DNA of 64,000 nucleotides, taken from NCBI GenBank assembly GCA_016293005.1, contig JAEDFA010000003.1:4018-68017 (forward strand), read 5' to 3'. Positions 51,686 to 60,550 of this stretch are shown piece by piece; positions within the stretch are counted from its first letter, which is position 1, and the number at the start of each line of letters is the position of its first letter. The stretch is from Treponema sp. Lineage in GTDB: Bacteria > Spirochaetota > Spirochaetia > Treponematales > Treponemataceae. The translations under genes were made by a program, and so were the position numbers. The notes beneath the pieces were generated by a model. The model saw only the letters and a list, made by a program, of their open reading frames with translations. It did not search any database and was not told the DNA's origin.

Positions 51686-52937
51686 GGCGGAATGCAGACA
51701 CTTCAAGAACTTTTTTTACAGTCGATTTTAAAACTTTAAAAATATAGCCTGAATACTCAAATTCTTTTCCAACAGACGGAATTTCTCCAAGATATTCGAT
51801 TATCCAGCCGCTTACAGTGCTTGCATCAAAATTTTCTGATTTTTCACTTTCGATTTCAAGAACTTTAAACGCTTTTTCAAGCTGCTCATTTCCGTCAAAA
51901 ATGTAGTGACCTTCCTGAATTTTTTTGTGGAAAGACAGTTCTTCATCGTGTTCATCGTAAATTTCACCTACGAGTTCTTCAAGAATATCTTCAATTGTGA
52001 CGATTCCTAAAGTTCCGCCGTATTCATCTAGAACAATTGCCATTTGAATGCGTTTTTTTTGGAGCGTTTTGAGAAGCTTTGAAATTTTTGTGTGCTGTGT
52101 CGTAAAATACGCATCCTGAACGATTTGTGAAAATTCGCCTTTATTTGAAATGTAGAAATTGTAAAAATCTTTTTCGTGGATTATTCCGACTATCGAATCT
52201 ATGGATTGTTTGTAAACGGGAAGCCGTGAAAAGCCTGACTGTTCGAATGTGTTTTTTATTTCTGAAATATCTGATGAAATTTCTACTGCTGAAATATTTA
52301 CGCGTGGTGTTAAAATGTCTTCAACTTCAAGGTCGTCAAATTCGATAACTGATCTTATGAGTTCTGTTTCGTCTTTTTTTAATGTTCCGTCTTCTTCCGC
52401 TTCTTCAACGAATGTCATGATTTCATCTTCAGTTATAATGTCTTCAGATTTTGTCTTGAAAATTTTTGAAATTATAAAGTTCCAGCCAGAAAAAAGAAAA
52501 CTTAATGGTTTTAAAATCCAGTAAAAAAACAGAATGACAGGGTAGAAGAACATTGAGATTTTTTCAGGATAAGTTTTTGCAAGATTTTTTGGAATTATTT
52601 CCCCAAAAATTAAAACGACTACAGTAATTACGGCTGTTGCAGCGACAGTTGAATCAATTTTTGCATTTATGAGAATTTTTGCAAAGAAAAGCGTTGAAAT
52701 CGCCGAGGCTGAAAGGTTTACTATGTTGTTCCCTATTAAGACGGTGTTGATTAATTTGTCTAATTTGTTTTCTATAAAGTGAAGGACTTTTCCGGCTCGT
52801 TTATTGCCGTTTGTGTTTAATGTTTTTAATTTAATTTTTGATGCGCAAGTAAAAGCTGTTTCTGTTGCTGAAAAAAATCCTGAAAAAATTACAAGGATTA
52901 TTAAAGGAATGAGTAAGGACCAGGACCCCGCGGGCAT
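51669..52937 (-). CDS. Hemolysin-C/CorC-family protein (CNNM, CBS pair)
   Basis: A 422-residue membrane protein with an N-terminal CNNM domain of about four helices (LLIPLIILVIFSGFFSATETAF; VLIGNNIVNLSASAISTLFF; AVITVVVLIFGEIIPKNLA; SMFFYPVILFFYWILKPL), then a CBS pair (DILTPRVNISAVEISSDISEI; IQMAIVLDEYGGTLGIVTIEDILEELVGEIYDE), then a CorC_HlyC domain. Members have been linked to magnesium/cobalt efflux; despite the name, haemolysis is not established. GAGGTGA precedes the ATG. The first codons sit in a GC-rich patch unusual for this region. Confidence 0.85.
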   Translation of the reverse strand: MPAGSWSLLIPLIILVIFSGFFSATETAFTCASKIKLKTLNTNGNKRAGKVLHFIENKLDKLINTVLIGNNIVNLSASAISTLFFAKILINAKIDSTVAATAVITVVVLIFGEIIPKNLAKTYPEKISMFFYPVILFFYWILKPLSFLFSGWNFIISKIFKTKSEDIITEDEIMTFVEEAEEDGTLKKDETELIRSVIEFDDLEVEDILTPRVNISAVEISSDISEIKNTFEQSGFSRLPVYKQSIDSIVGIIHEKDFYNFYISNKGEFSQIVQDAYFTTQHTKISKLLKTLQKKRIQMAIVLDEYGGTLGIVTIEDILEELVGEIYDEHDEELSFHKKIQEGHYIFDGNEQLEKAFKVLEIESEKSENFDASTVSGWIIEYLGEIPSVGKEFEYSGYIFKVLKSTVKKVLEVSAFRLKTSQ

Positions 52938-53119
52938 AAATCACCTCGAAAAAAGAATAAGGGAACATAAAGTTCTCTTTGAAAAATAGTATTTTTGTTC
53001 TTTAAAATATAACACATAATATTGTTCTTGTCATTATTTTCTATAATTTGTAAAATATAAAATATGGGCTTTTAAAAGTTTGATTTCTCGATTTTTTAAG
53101 GTTCCATTTATAAAAAAAA

Positions 53120-53138
53120 TGCGTGGAATCTTCACGCA
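53120..53138 (+). promoter_or_regulatory. Short GC-rich hairpin in the yicC leader
   Basis: TGCGTG (53120-53125) and CACGCA (53133-53138) form a perfect six-pair stem, seven-base loop, about 10 bases before the AGGAAA ribosome site of yicC. No T run follows. Confidence 0.35.
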
Positions 53139-53159
53139 AATAAAAATCAGGAAATTTTT

Positions 53160-54026
53160 ATGACATCAATGACAGGTTATTCTTATTCAGAAAAAAATTA
53201 TGAAAATTCTATTGTTTCCGTAGAAATAAAATCAGTTAATTCTCGGTTTTTAGATCTTTCAATAAATCTTCCGCCATATTTAAATTCTTTAGAAAGTTTT
53301 TTCCGTTCCTGCGTGTGTGAAAAGGTAGTTCGTGGAAAAGTTGATGTAAATATCCGCATAAAAGAACTTTCTTCAGATGTTCAAATTGATGCAGATGTAT
53401 CTTTAGCATCGGCGTATCTTTCTGCAATAAAAAAAATTGCTTCTACTCAAGGTGTTTCTCAGGAAATTCCGTTAAGCCTTATAATAAGTCAGCCCGGTGT
53501 TCTTACTGTAAATAAAAATTACGATGTTGAAAAATATAAGTCATTGATTCTTCCGGTTTTTACAGAAGCGCTTGAAAATTTTATTTCAGACAGAAAAAGG
53601 GAAGGAGAAAATTTAAAAAATGACCTCCTTTCTAAACTTTCAAAACTTGAAGAATGTGCAGAATTTTTTAAATCTTTTCAGCCTAAAATGGAAAATCTTT
53701 TCAAAGAAACTATCATTCAAAAATTTAAGGAACTTCTTTTAGAAAAATATGATGAAAACCGCGTTATGCAGGAAGTTGCATCTCTTTTAGTGAAATATAC
53801 AATTAATGAAGAAATCGTGCGACTTTCAAGTCATCTTTCTGCAATGAAAAACGAAATTTTAATGAACGCGCAGCCAGGAAAAAAACTTGATTTTTTGTGT
53901 CAGGAAATAAATCGTGAAATAAATACAATAGGAAGTAAAAATCAGTTCTCGGAAGTAAGTGAAGTTGTCATAACTGCAAAAGATTCCATTGAAAATATCC
54001 GTGAACAGGCAAAAAATGTTGAATAA
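53160..54026 (+). CDS. YicC-family protein (endoribonuclease)
   Basis: A 288-residue YicC/YloC-type protein. N-terminal TSMTGYSYSEKNYENSIVSVEIKSVNSRFLDLSINLP is the YicC-N domain and GKVDVNIRIKEL follows. The C-terminal domain ends LDFLCQEINREINTIGSKNQFSEVSEVVITAKDSIENIREQAKNVE, the conserved DUF1732. YicC acts as a Mn-dependent endoribonuclease and is linked to small-RNA turnover in E. coli. AGGAAA precedes the ATG. The cytidylate-kinase-like gene follows after 35 bases. Confidence 0.9.
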   Translation: MTSMTGYSYSEKNYENSIVSVEIKSVNSRFLDLSINLPPYLNSLESFFRSCVCEKVVRGKVDVNIRIKELSSDVQIDADVSLASAYLSAIKKIASTQGVSQEIPLSLIISQPGVLTVNKNYDVEKYKSLILPVFTEALENFISDRKREGENLKNDLLSKLSKLEECAEFFKSFQPKMENLFKETIIQKFKELLLEKYDENRVMQEVASLLVKYTINEEIVRLSSHLSAMKNEILMNAQPGKKLDFLCQEINREINTIGSKNQFSEVSEVVITAKDSIENIREQAKNVE

Positions 54027-54061
54027 GTAAGAGAAAGTTTAAAAATCTGGAGGTAAATTAT

Positions 54062-54619
54062 ATGTTTAAAATATGTTCAGAAAAAGGTCTTAGAATTGCA
54101 ATAAGCGGAAAATCAGGTTGCGGAAACACGACTGTAAGTACTTTACTTTCAAAAACGCTTGGAATTGAATTAATAAATTACACTTTCAGGCAGCTTGCGC
54201 AGGAAAAAGGCTTAACTCTTTCCCAGGTAATCGAAAACGCAAAAACAGACGACAGTTATGATAAATATGTCGATTCTCATCAGGTCTTTCTTGCAGAAAA
54301 ATCATCATGCGTGCTTGGAAGCCGCCTTGCAATCTGGATGCTTAAAAATGCTGATTTAAAAATTTATCTGAAACTTGATGATGACACTCGTGCAGAACGA
54401 ATTTATAACCGTGAAGGCGGTGATTTACAACAAATAAAAGAATTTACTAAGATGCGTGACAGCGAAGATTCTCGAAGATACATGAAACTTTATGGGATTG
54501 ATAACAGCGATTTAACTTTTGCCGATTTAGTAATTGATACAAAAACAAACAACCCGGAACAGATTGTAAAAATAATTTTGGACGAGCTAAAAAAAAGGAA
54601 ATTAATCTGTGAAGAATAA
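54062..54619 (+). CDS. Cytidylate-kinase-like protein
   Basis: A 185-residue P-loop kinase. RIAISGKSGCGNTTVSTLLSKTLGIELINY has the Walker A loop in GKSGCGNTT form, with Asn in the usual Lys position of the GKT motif, as seen in archaeal-type cytidylate kinases and their bacterial relatives. It then shows GSRLAIWMLKNADLKIYLKLDDDTRAERIYNREGG, the substrate and lid region, and MRDSEDSRRYMKLYGIDNSDLTFADLVIDTKTNNPEQIV. Probable role: CMP to CDP phosphorylation; an alternative nucleotide substrate is possible. TGGAGG is a strong ribosome site. It ends at a terminator. Confidence 0.75.
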   Translation: MFKICSEKGLRIAISGKSGCGNTTVSTLLSKTLGIELINYTFRQLAQEKGLTLSQVIENAKTDDSYDKYVDSHQVFLAEKSSCVLGSRLAIWMLKNADLKIYLKLDDDTRAERIYNREGGDLQQIKEFTKMRDSEDSRRYMKLYGIDNSDLTFADLVIDTKTNNPEQIVKIILDELKKRKLICEE

Positions 54620-54620
54620 A

Positions 54621-54658
54621 AAAAAACGCTTTAAGCCGTTTGGCCTAAAGCGTTTTTT
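54621..54658. terminator. Strong bidirectional terminator
   Basis: AAAAAACGCTTTA (54621-54633) pairs with TAAAGCGTTTTTT (54646-54658); an inner GCC/GGC extends it. It lies between the cytidylate-kinase-like gene and the convergent P83/100 gene. Confidence 0.85.
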
Positions 54659-54677
54659 TATAACTTAGAGAGTGTTT

Positions 54678-56300
54678 TTATTTTGCATCATAGGTGGAAT
54701 TTTGTGAAATTTCTTTTAAAGTCTGTTTTTCAAGAAGTTTTACATTGCCGTTTACACCTGTTACAATGACTTTGTCTTCTGTGATTGTAACAGGTGTGCT
54801 GCTTTTTAATGGTACATTTGATTTTAAAAGAAGGGTTAAATTTTCATCGTATTTTCCGAGAACCCAGTTTTTGCCATCTTGAATTATACAGTAGAAATTT
54901 GAATCATCTTGAATTAAAACTGAATTTTCGTGAACGATTTCATTACTTTCCTGTTCGATTTCCATTGTATCGGGTGAAAGAAGAACAAGTTTTACCGCTC
55001 CGTTTCCGCTGTTTTCTCCACAGACTGCAATATAATTTTCACCTGCCTGGAACATTGTTCTGTTTCTTATGTATGTTACAGGAGACTGCTTCATGATTTC
55101 GCCGGTTTTTGAGTTGATTTTAATCATTCCTGAAAGAAGTTCTTTTTCGTCTGTAAGTTCCATTCCGTAGACTGCGTTTGAAAGCGCATCTTGAAGTTCT
55201 TTGTTGATTACTTCCTGCATGTCTTTTGCGATTTCACGGCGTTCTTCCTGTGCTTCAAGATTTTTCTTGTCGGCAATCTGCTGCTGTTCCTGAGCATCTT
55301 TTTTAGCTTCTTCTGCTTTTTTCTCCTGTGCATCTTGTTTTTCTTGCTGCTGTTCTAATTCTTCCTGCTTTTTTTGGGCTTCTTGAGTTTTTTCTTCTGC
55401 AGCTTTTATATTCTCTTTCGTAGGATTTTCTTCTGCTTTTTTCTTAGCAGTTTCAGCGTCTTTTTTAGCGTTTTCGGCTTCTTTTTTTATTTCTTCTGTT
55501 TTTTGCTTTTCTTCCTGGGCTTTTTTAGATTCTGAAGCGGCTTCTTTTTGAGCATTCTGTGCTTTTTCCTGCGCTTTTTCTGCTTCTCTTTCTTTTAATT
55601 CTACCATGTCTTTTCTTGTGTCAACATTTTTGTCTTCATCATCCTGCATTCGTTTTACGACTTCTTTATCGCTTATTATAGAAGTGTCTACAGTGCCGAC
55701 TCCTTCATTTTTTACATCAAAAAGTGGAATTACAATTTGCGAAGAACCTGCCCAGTCTTTCCAGTTTACAGAAAGTCCTGCGTCTTTTTCAGTTAAATTT
55801 TGAACGACTATGTTCTTGTATTTTTGAGAAAAAATATCAATTTTGTTTCTATATACGGCATTGTACACTGTGACGAAAGTTGCGATTGTAAGGCTGTCTT
55901 TTTCTGAATAACCGTAAGCGCCTGAAAGGTATGATGCAATGATTATGCGCAGGTTTTTTATGTGGTCAACAGTTGCATTTTTACCGATTATGAAGATATC
56001 TGCATCGAGTTTTGATTTTTCGTTTGGGTCTACGGCATGAATTACATAATAGCGGTTTAAATCTCCGGCGGTTGCATAAGATGTTTTGTTTTCTTTTATT
56101 TGAGATGTTAAAGAAGAACCGAGTGATTTTATTTGTTCAAGAGTATCGATTTTTGAATGAGGACCTGTGTAATTTTGAAAGACGATTTTGTCTTCTGGAC
56201 CTGTGCTTTTTAATTCTTCTTCGTCTACACTTAGTGCAGAAAGATTTACAGATAAAGTTAATAAAATAAAACTGAATAGAAAAGATTTAAAATGATTCAA
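54678..56300 (-). CDS. P83/100-family surface antigen
   Basis: A 540-residue exported protein of the family of the Borrelia P83/100 antigen. Signal peptide 1-22. The N-terminal domain reads EEELKSTGPEDKIVFQNYTGP, RYYVIHAVDPNEKSKLDADIFIIGKNATVDHIKNLRIIIASYL, TVYNAVYRNKIDIF, and KDAGLSVNWKDWAGSSQIVIPL, which closely parallels that antigen. Residues about 225-350 are a charged Glu/Lys/Ala/Gln coiled coil. The C-terminal part has beta strands (TYIRNRTMFQAGENYIAVCGENSG). Function is unknown; it may bridge layers of the envelope. CGGAGTG precedes the ATG. Convergent with the preceding kinase gene. Confidence 0.85.
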   Translation of the reverse strand: MNHFKSFLFSFILLTLSVNLSALSVDEEELKSTGPEDKIVFQNYTGPHSKIDTLEQIKSLGSSLTSQIKENKTSYATAGDLNRYYVIHAVDPNEKSKLDADIFIIGKNATVDHIKNLRIIIASYLSGAYGYSEKDSLTIATFVTVYNAVYRNKIDIFSQKYKNIVVQNLTEKDAGLSVNWKDWAGSSQIVIPLFDVKNEGVGTVDTSIISDKEVVKRMQDDEDKNVDTRKDMVELKEREAEKAQEKAQNAQKEAASESKKAQEEKQKTEEIKKEAENAKKDAETAKKKAEENPTKENIKAAEEKTQEAQKKQEELEQQQEKQDAQEKKAEEAKKDAQEQQQIADKKNLEAQEERREIAKDMQEVINKELQDALSNAVYGMELTDEKELLSGMIKINSKTGEIMKQSPVTYIRNRTMFQAGENYIAVCGENSGNGAVKLVLLSPDTMEIEQESNEIVHENSVLIQDDSNFYCIIQDGKNWVLGKYDENLTLLLKSNVPLKSSTPVTITEDKVIVTGVNGNVKLLEKQTLKEISQNSTYDAK

Positions 56301-56371
56301 AATAACACTCCGTAAAAAAGGCTTTATGAAATCTAGAAAATTAGATTTCTTTAAAATTATACAATTAAATC

Positions 56372-56416
56372 AAAAAAAATGCTATTTAAATTTTAAGACC
56401 GTTTAAAATTTTAAAT
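56372..56416 (-). terminator. AU-rich terminator for the gene ending at 56411
   Basis: Read on the minus strand, ATTTAAAATTTTAAA and TTAAAATTTAAAT pair around CGGTC, followed by an eight-T run. The stem includes the stop codon. Composition is entirely A-T except the loop. Confidence 0.5.
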
Positions 56417-58240
56417 TCCTGAGTCTGCAATTTTAATCAGGGTTTTACGCGCTTTTTCCCGGACTTTTGAATCGTATTTTGGATACAAAAGCGTAGAAAT
56501 CATTTCTTTTCCGTGAGAATAAAGTGCAGGTCGCCCCATGAAAACGCAGATTTCGTAAACTGCATCGCAGATTTCGCATAAAAGTGTGGAATTTATGGAC
56601 GAAGTTTCCTGAAGAACTTTTTCAAGCGAATTTAAAATTTTTGAATCAGGATCGTAACCGAATAATTTTACTGCTCTCACAAGATAAATAAGATGAGATG
56701 GATTTTTTTGAGATGAAAGCAGTCGTGAAATTTCTTTGCTGAAAAGGTCAGTTCCAAGGAGTGCAAGCTGGTTTAGTAAAATTTCAGTTCCTTTTGTGTC
56801 TGTTTCAAAAACTGACGGTTCGCTTCTTGTTCTTGATGAAGTTTTTTGCATTGAAAAATCAGAATACGCTTTGTATGCAGAAAGAATTATTGAAGTCCAT
56901 TTTTCTTCAAGAACTCCATAATTTCCCTGTTTTAAAAGTTCATTTCGGCCTTCATCGGCGTACCTTCTGTCGATTTTTGAAGATTCAGTTTTAAAAATCG
57001 AAGTATCTGTTGCGTAAAAATCTGAATAATCGCCTGAAGATTTTGTTTTAAAAGTTTTGTTTTTTTGTTTTGATGATGTCTGAATCGTTTTCCAGCCTAA
57101 AAAAAGCCATGAAGGTTCGCTTAATAAAAGAGTGTTTGAGGAAGAACATAAAATATAATTCCAGGATTTTTTATTTTGCGGAAGCGATACTGAATAAAGT
57201 ATTTTTCCGAATTCGTTGAAAATTACGGCATTTTTTAAATCGCTTACAAAAAAACTTCCGTCGGTTTCTGTTTTTCCTGAAAAGGTTTTATTTTGGATTT
57301 CGATTTGATCTGAGTCAAAAATTGAAGTTATTTTTCCTGTTTTGTTTTCAAATGAAATAAAACGCGTCTGATTTTTTAAAAGCGGAATGGCAATAACTGT
57401 TTTTGTTTTAGAAAGCGGAATAAAAGTTTGGGCTTTATGATTTTCCGTGTTTACAAAAATTGAATTTTTTGAGGAGGTGACCCATTTTGTAAGCGTGCTG
57501 TTGTCTTCTACGCTGCAAAGACCAAAACCTCCTCCTTCAAAAGATAAAATCACTCCGTCTTTGCAGGAAAATGCGTTTGAAACTTTTCCTGAAAATGTGA
57601 ATGCTGCGATTATTTCACCGAAAGGGGAAACTCTGAGTGCTTTTGAAAGACCGTTTTCAGTTTCTTTTAAAAAGACTAAAAGTGTTCCATCGTTTAATTC
57701 TTCTGGAGCGATTTCGCTTTGTTCTGGCGTTGTAATGTTCCATTTTAAAATTCCGTTTATGGAAACGCATGATAAATTTTTGTTTCCGCGTGCAAAAATT
57801 CTTCCGTCGCGCCCTGAAAACGGTTTTTTACATATATTGAATGGAAGTGTTTTTTTCCAGAGAAGTTTTCCGCTTGGATTTACGAAGGAAAGATTTTTTT
57901 TATCGCTTACATAAATTATAAAATCGTCTTGTAAAACTGTAAGAAAGTCTTCTGGATTTCCGTAGACTTTTTTTTCCCATAAAATTTTCCCTGAATTTGA
58001 TATTGCAGTGAGAGTTTTTGCATCGGTTAAAACGCAGAAGCCGTAACTTGTTTCTTCGGGGCGGGCAATCGCTTTTCCGTTTAAAACTGTGCTGAATTTT
58101 GCATTTTCTTTTTTAAGTGTAATTTTTTGTTTTTCTTCTTGATTATTTTGATTTACATTTTTAATTATATTTTCCGCACTGCAAACAAAATTCAGGCTGA
58201 GAAAAATTAAAATAAATGCTTTTTTTGCTGAATTGTTCAT
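56411..58240 (-). CDS. Exported protein with propeller-like and helical parts
   Basis: A 609-residue protein. Signal peptide 1-22 (FILIFLSLNFVCSA). Residues about 50-370 hold repeated blades that end in GxLxWxK (SNSGKILWEKKVY, VNPSGKLLWKKTLP, SINGILKWNITT), the pattern of PQQ-type eight-bladed propellers. The C-terminal 180 residues are helical (LIYLVRAVKLFGYDPDSKILNSLEKVLQE; VREKARKTLIKI), resembling HEAT-like repeats. No enzyme motif is seen. The start at 58240 overlaps the stop of the upstream methyltransferase gene (ATGA), so the two are co-translated; the frame's earlier start at 58252 is inside it. Confidence 0.65.
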   Translation of the reverse strand: MNNSAKKAFILIFLSLNFVCSAENIIKNVNQNNQEEKQKITLKKENAKFSTVLNGKAIARPEETSYGFCVLTDAKTLTAISNSGKILWEKKVYGNPEDFLTVLQDDFIIYVSDKKNLSFVNPSGKLLWKKTLPFNICKKPFSGRDGRIFARGNKNLSCVSINGILKWNITTPEQSEIAPEELNDGTLLVFLKETENGLSKALRVSPFGEIIAAFTFSGKVSNAFSCKDGVILSFEGGGFGLCSVEDNSTLTKWVTSSKNSIFVNTENHKAQTFIPLSKTKTVIAIPLLKNQTRFISFENKTGKITSIFDSDQIEIQNKTFSGKTETDGSFFVSDLKNAVIFNEFGKILYSVSLPQNKKSWNYILCSSSNTLLLSEPSWLFLGWKTIQTSSKQKNKTFKTKSSGDYSDFYATDTSIFKTESSKIDRRYADEGRNELLKQGNYGVLEEKWTSIILSAYKAYSDFSMQKTSSRTRSEPSVFETDTKGTEILLNQLALLGTDLFSKEISRLLSSQKNPSHLIYLVRAVKLFGYDPDSKILNSLEKVLQETSSINSTLLCEICDAVYEICVFMGRPALYSHGKEMISTLLYPKYDSKVREKARKTLIKIADSGI

Positions 58241-59445
58241 TTTAATAACCATGCAAGACTTTCAATATGGCTTGTCTGCGGATAAAAATCAAGGAGAAAA
58301 AGTTTTTCAAGCGTTCTTCCAGATTCTGTCAATTGCTTTGCATCCCGAGCGTGAGTTGCCGGATCGCAGGAAACTGAACGGATTACAGGAATTTCTGATT
58401 TTTTTAAAAATTCCATGACACCTTTTTCGATTCCGCTTCTTGGAGGATCGATTACGACAGCGTCAAAATTTGAGTTTTTCTGTTCCTGTGCCCATTTTTC
58501 GCCGCTTAGACCAAATGAAATGTGATTTTTTCCTGAAAGATTTTGTTCTGCAAATAAAAGCGCATCTCTGTTGTGTTCTACGAGAGTAATTTTTTCAAAT
58601 TTATCTTTTAAAAAAACTGAAAAAGTTCCGCAGCCTGCATACATGTCAAGTACATTCTCGCCTGAAAGAAAGTCTGTAACTTTTTCGATTGATTTTGAAA
58701 GAACTTGTAAATTAGACTGAAAAAAGCCCCGCACATCGAAAGAAATTTTTTTTTCATTTATGGTAACTTCCGCTGCATTTTCAGGGGAAAAAACAGGACC
58801 TGTGTATCTTTTTTTTATTTGTTTTATTCTTTTGTTTTTTGGATAAAAATTTTGCTCCTGATTTACAGTTTTTGGTTCTGCAATGTAGATTTTTTTATGT
58901 GTGAAAGGATTTTCAGTAAGGCTTTCTCCTGCAAATATGTTGCATCTTCCTTTTGGCCGATTGATTTGAGGTGTGTTTTTTAAATAATCGTTTATTTCTT
59001 TTACGGCGACAGGGCAGAAGGAGAAGTCGACTTTTGTGTTTGATTTTTTTTCTGAAAGCGAGCCGTCTGTAAGCTGGAATCTGTTCCTGTATGAAAACGC
59101 GTCTCCTGAAATAACAGTGATTTCAGGCGGAGTTACTGAATTTTTTATGAAAAGGTCTTTTAAAATTTCTTTTTTAAGTTCTTTTTGAAATTCGTAGTCT
59201 ATGTGCATTAAATTACAACCACCGCATTTTTCATAAAGTGGACAGACTGGTTTTATTCTGTGAGGCGACGGATTTATGATTTCTACTATTTTTGCGCGAC
59301 AATAATCTCTTTTTTCTTCTGTAATCTGAATTTTTAATTTTTCCCCGGGAACTGCAAACGGAATAAAAATTGTTTTTCCGTCGATTTTTGCAATACAATC
59401 TCCCCCAAAAGTCATTTTTTCTGTTATAATATTGTGAGTGAGCAT
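58237..59445 (-). CDS. RNA (uracil-5-)-methyltransferase, RumA/TrmA family
   Basis: A 402-residue m5U methyltransferase. The N-terminal 55 residues are a TRAM domain (GGDCIAKIDGKTIFIPFAVPGEKLKIQITEE). The 4Fe-4S ligands are Cys68, Cys74, Cys77 and Cys144 (CPLYEKCGGC; FSFCPVA), the RumA (RlmD) arrangement. The SAM motif is NVLDMYAGCGTFSVFLKD, and VVIDPPRSGIEKGV and SVSCDPATHARD give the catalytic Cys. It most likely modifies 23S rRNA, though tRNA is possible. A TAAAAT box (minus 59457-59452) ends six bases before the ATG, with no ribosome site. Confidence 0.88.
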   Translation of the reverse strand: MLTHNIITEKMTFGGDCIAKIDGKTIFIPFAVPGEKLKIQITEEKRDYCRAKIVEIINPSPHRIKPVCPLYEKCGGCNLMHIDYEFQKELKKEILKDLFIKNSVTPPEITVISGDAFSYRNRFQLTDGSLSEKKSNTKVDFSFCPVAVKEINDYLKNTPQINRPKGRCNIFAGESLTENPFTHKKIYIAEPKTVNQEQNFYPKNKRIKQIKKRYTGPVFSPENAAEVTINEKKISFDVRGFFQSNLQVLSKSIEKVTDFLSGENVLDMYAGCGTFSVFLKDKFEKITLVEHNRDALLFAEQNLSGKNHISFGLSGEKWAQEQKNSNFDAVVIDPPRSGIEKGVMEFLKKSEIPVIRSVSCDPATHARDAKQLTESGRTLEKLFLLDFYPQTSHIESLAWLLK

Positions 59446-59451
59446 TTTTTA

Positions 59452-59457
59452 ATTTTA
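59452..59457 (-). promoter_or_regulatory. -10 box of a predicted leaderless promoter (RNA methyltransferase)
   Basis: TAAAAT on the minus strand ends six bases before the ATG at 59445. The -35 (TGCACA, 17-nt spacing) is weak. Confidence 0.4.
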
Positions 59458-59550
59458 TCGCATTTCATGTATTTTGTGCATAGTTTATTTTAAGGAAAAT
59501 AAAAAAACGTTTGTTTTTTTTAATTCTAATTTAATTTTGAGAGGTTTTGT

Positions 59551-60492
59551 ATGCAGATTGAAAGTTTTTTTCAGACAATGAGTGATGGTTTTGAACTTTT
59601 TGTAAACCGCTGGATTGTTGATGAAGGTTCAGATGTAAAAGGTGTTGTATGTTTTTGTCACGGAATGCAGGAACACATAATGCGCTATGACAGAATTGCA
59701 ACTTATTTTACGGAACATGGTTATATTTTTAACGCTTATGACCAGAGAGGGCACGGAAAAACTGCCCAAAATTCAATTGAAAAAAATAAAGGCGATTTTA
59801 TGATTCTTGCAGAAAAAAAAGGTTTTGAGCGTGTTACAGATGATTTGCACGAAATTCTTTCTGCGTTAAAGAACAAATATCCCGATAAAAAAATAATCCT
59901 TGCTTCACATTCTTTTGGTTCTCTTGTAACGCAGAATTATATAGAAACTTACGGTAAAACATTGATTGATTCTTGCGTTTTAATAGGAACAAGCGGTCCA
60001 AATCCTTTAGCACCTTTTGGGTTATTTTTAAACAGAATTTTTAGTCCGTTCGTAAATAAAAACAAAGGCTCAAAATTCTTTGATAAACTGGTTTTCGGCT
60101 CATACTTGAATCATATTCCAAAAAAAGAGCGTCTTACTTCTTCTGACTGGCTTTCGGTAAACAGGGATAATATTAATCTTTTTAAAATGGATGCCTGGTG
60201 CGGAAAACTTCCATCATTTTCTTTTTTCAAAGACCTTTTAAGCCTTGTTTCTAAAATCAGCAAAAAAAAGAACATCAAAAAAATTCCAGAAAACCTTCCG
60301 CTTTTATTTATGTACGGAACAGAAGATCCTGTCGGAAATTACGGAAAGTCAATTCAGCACCTTATTTTTGAGTGTAAGAAAAATGGAGTTCAGACTGTAG
60401 ATTTTAAAGCGTATGTAGGTTTACGGCATGAAATTTTAAACGAATCTGAATGGAAAGCTATCTGTGATGATTTAATTTCATGGATTTCCTAA
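59551..60492 (+). CDS. Alpha/beta hydrolase, monoacylglycerol-lipase-like
   Basis: A 313-residue serine hydrolase. GVVCFCHGMQEHIMRYDRIATYFTEHGYIFNAYDQRGHGKTA gives the oxyanion HG motif and the typical DxRGHG block. The nucleophile elbow is ILASHSFGSLVTQNYIE (Ser in HSFG). The Asp lies in YGTEDPVGNYGKS and the His in GLRHEILNESE. The pattern is that of bacterial lysophospholipases and monoacylglycerol lipases; substrate is inferred. GAGAGG precedes the ATG. The intergenic gap on the 5' side is AT-rich with no clear promoter. Confidence 0.85.
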   Translation: MQIESFFQTMSDGFELFVNRWIVDEGSDVKGVVCFCHGMQEHIMRYDRIATYFTEHGYIFNAYDQRGHGKTAQNSIEKNKGDFMILAEKKGFERVTDDLHEILSALKNKYPDKKIILASHSFGSLVTQNYIETYGKTLIDSCVLIGTSGPNPLAPFGLFLNRIFSPFVNKNKGSKFFDKLVFGSYLNHIPKKERLTSSDWLSVNRDNINLFKMDAWCGKLPSFSFFKDLLSLVSKISKKKNIKKIPENLPLLFMYGTEDPVGNYGKSIQHLIFECKKNGVQTVDFKAYVGLRHEILNESEWKAICDDLISWIS

Positions 60493-60512
60493 ATTCAATT
60501 GATTTTGTTCCC

Positions 60513-60541
60513 TTGATAAATTTCTTATACTGTAATAAAAT
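60513..60541 (+). promoter_or_regulatory. Promoter of pcnB, leaderless type
   Basis: TTGATA (60513-60518), 17-nt spacer, TAAAAT (60536-60541), then nine bases to the GTG at 60551. Confidence 0.7.
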
Positions 60542-60550
60542 TGATACATT

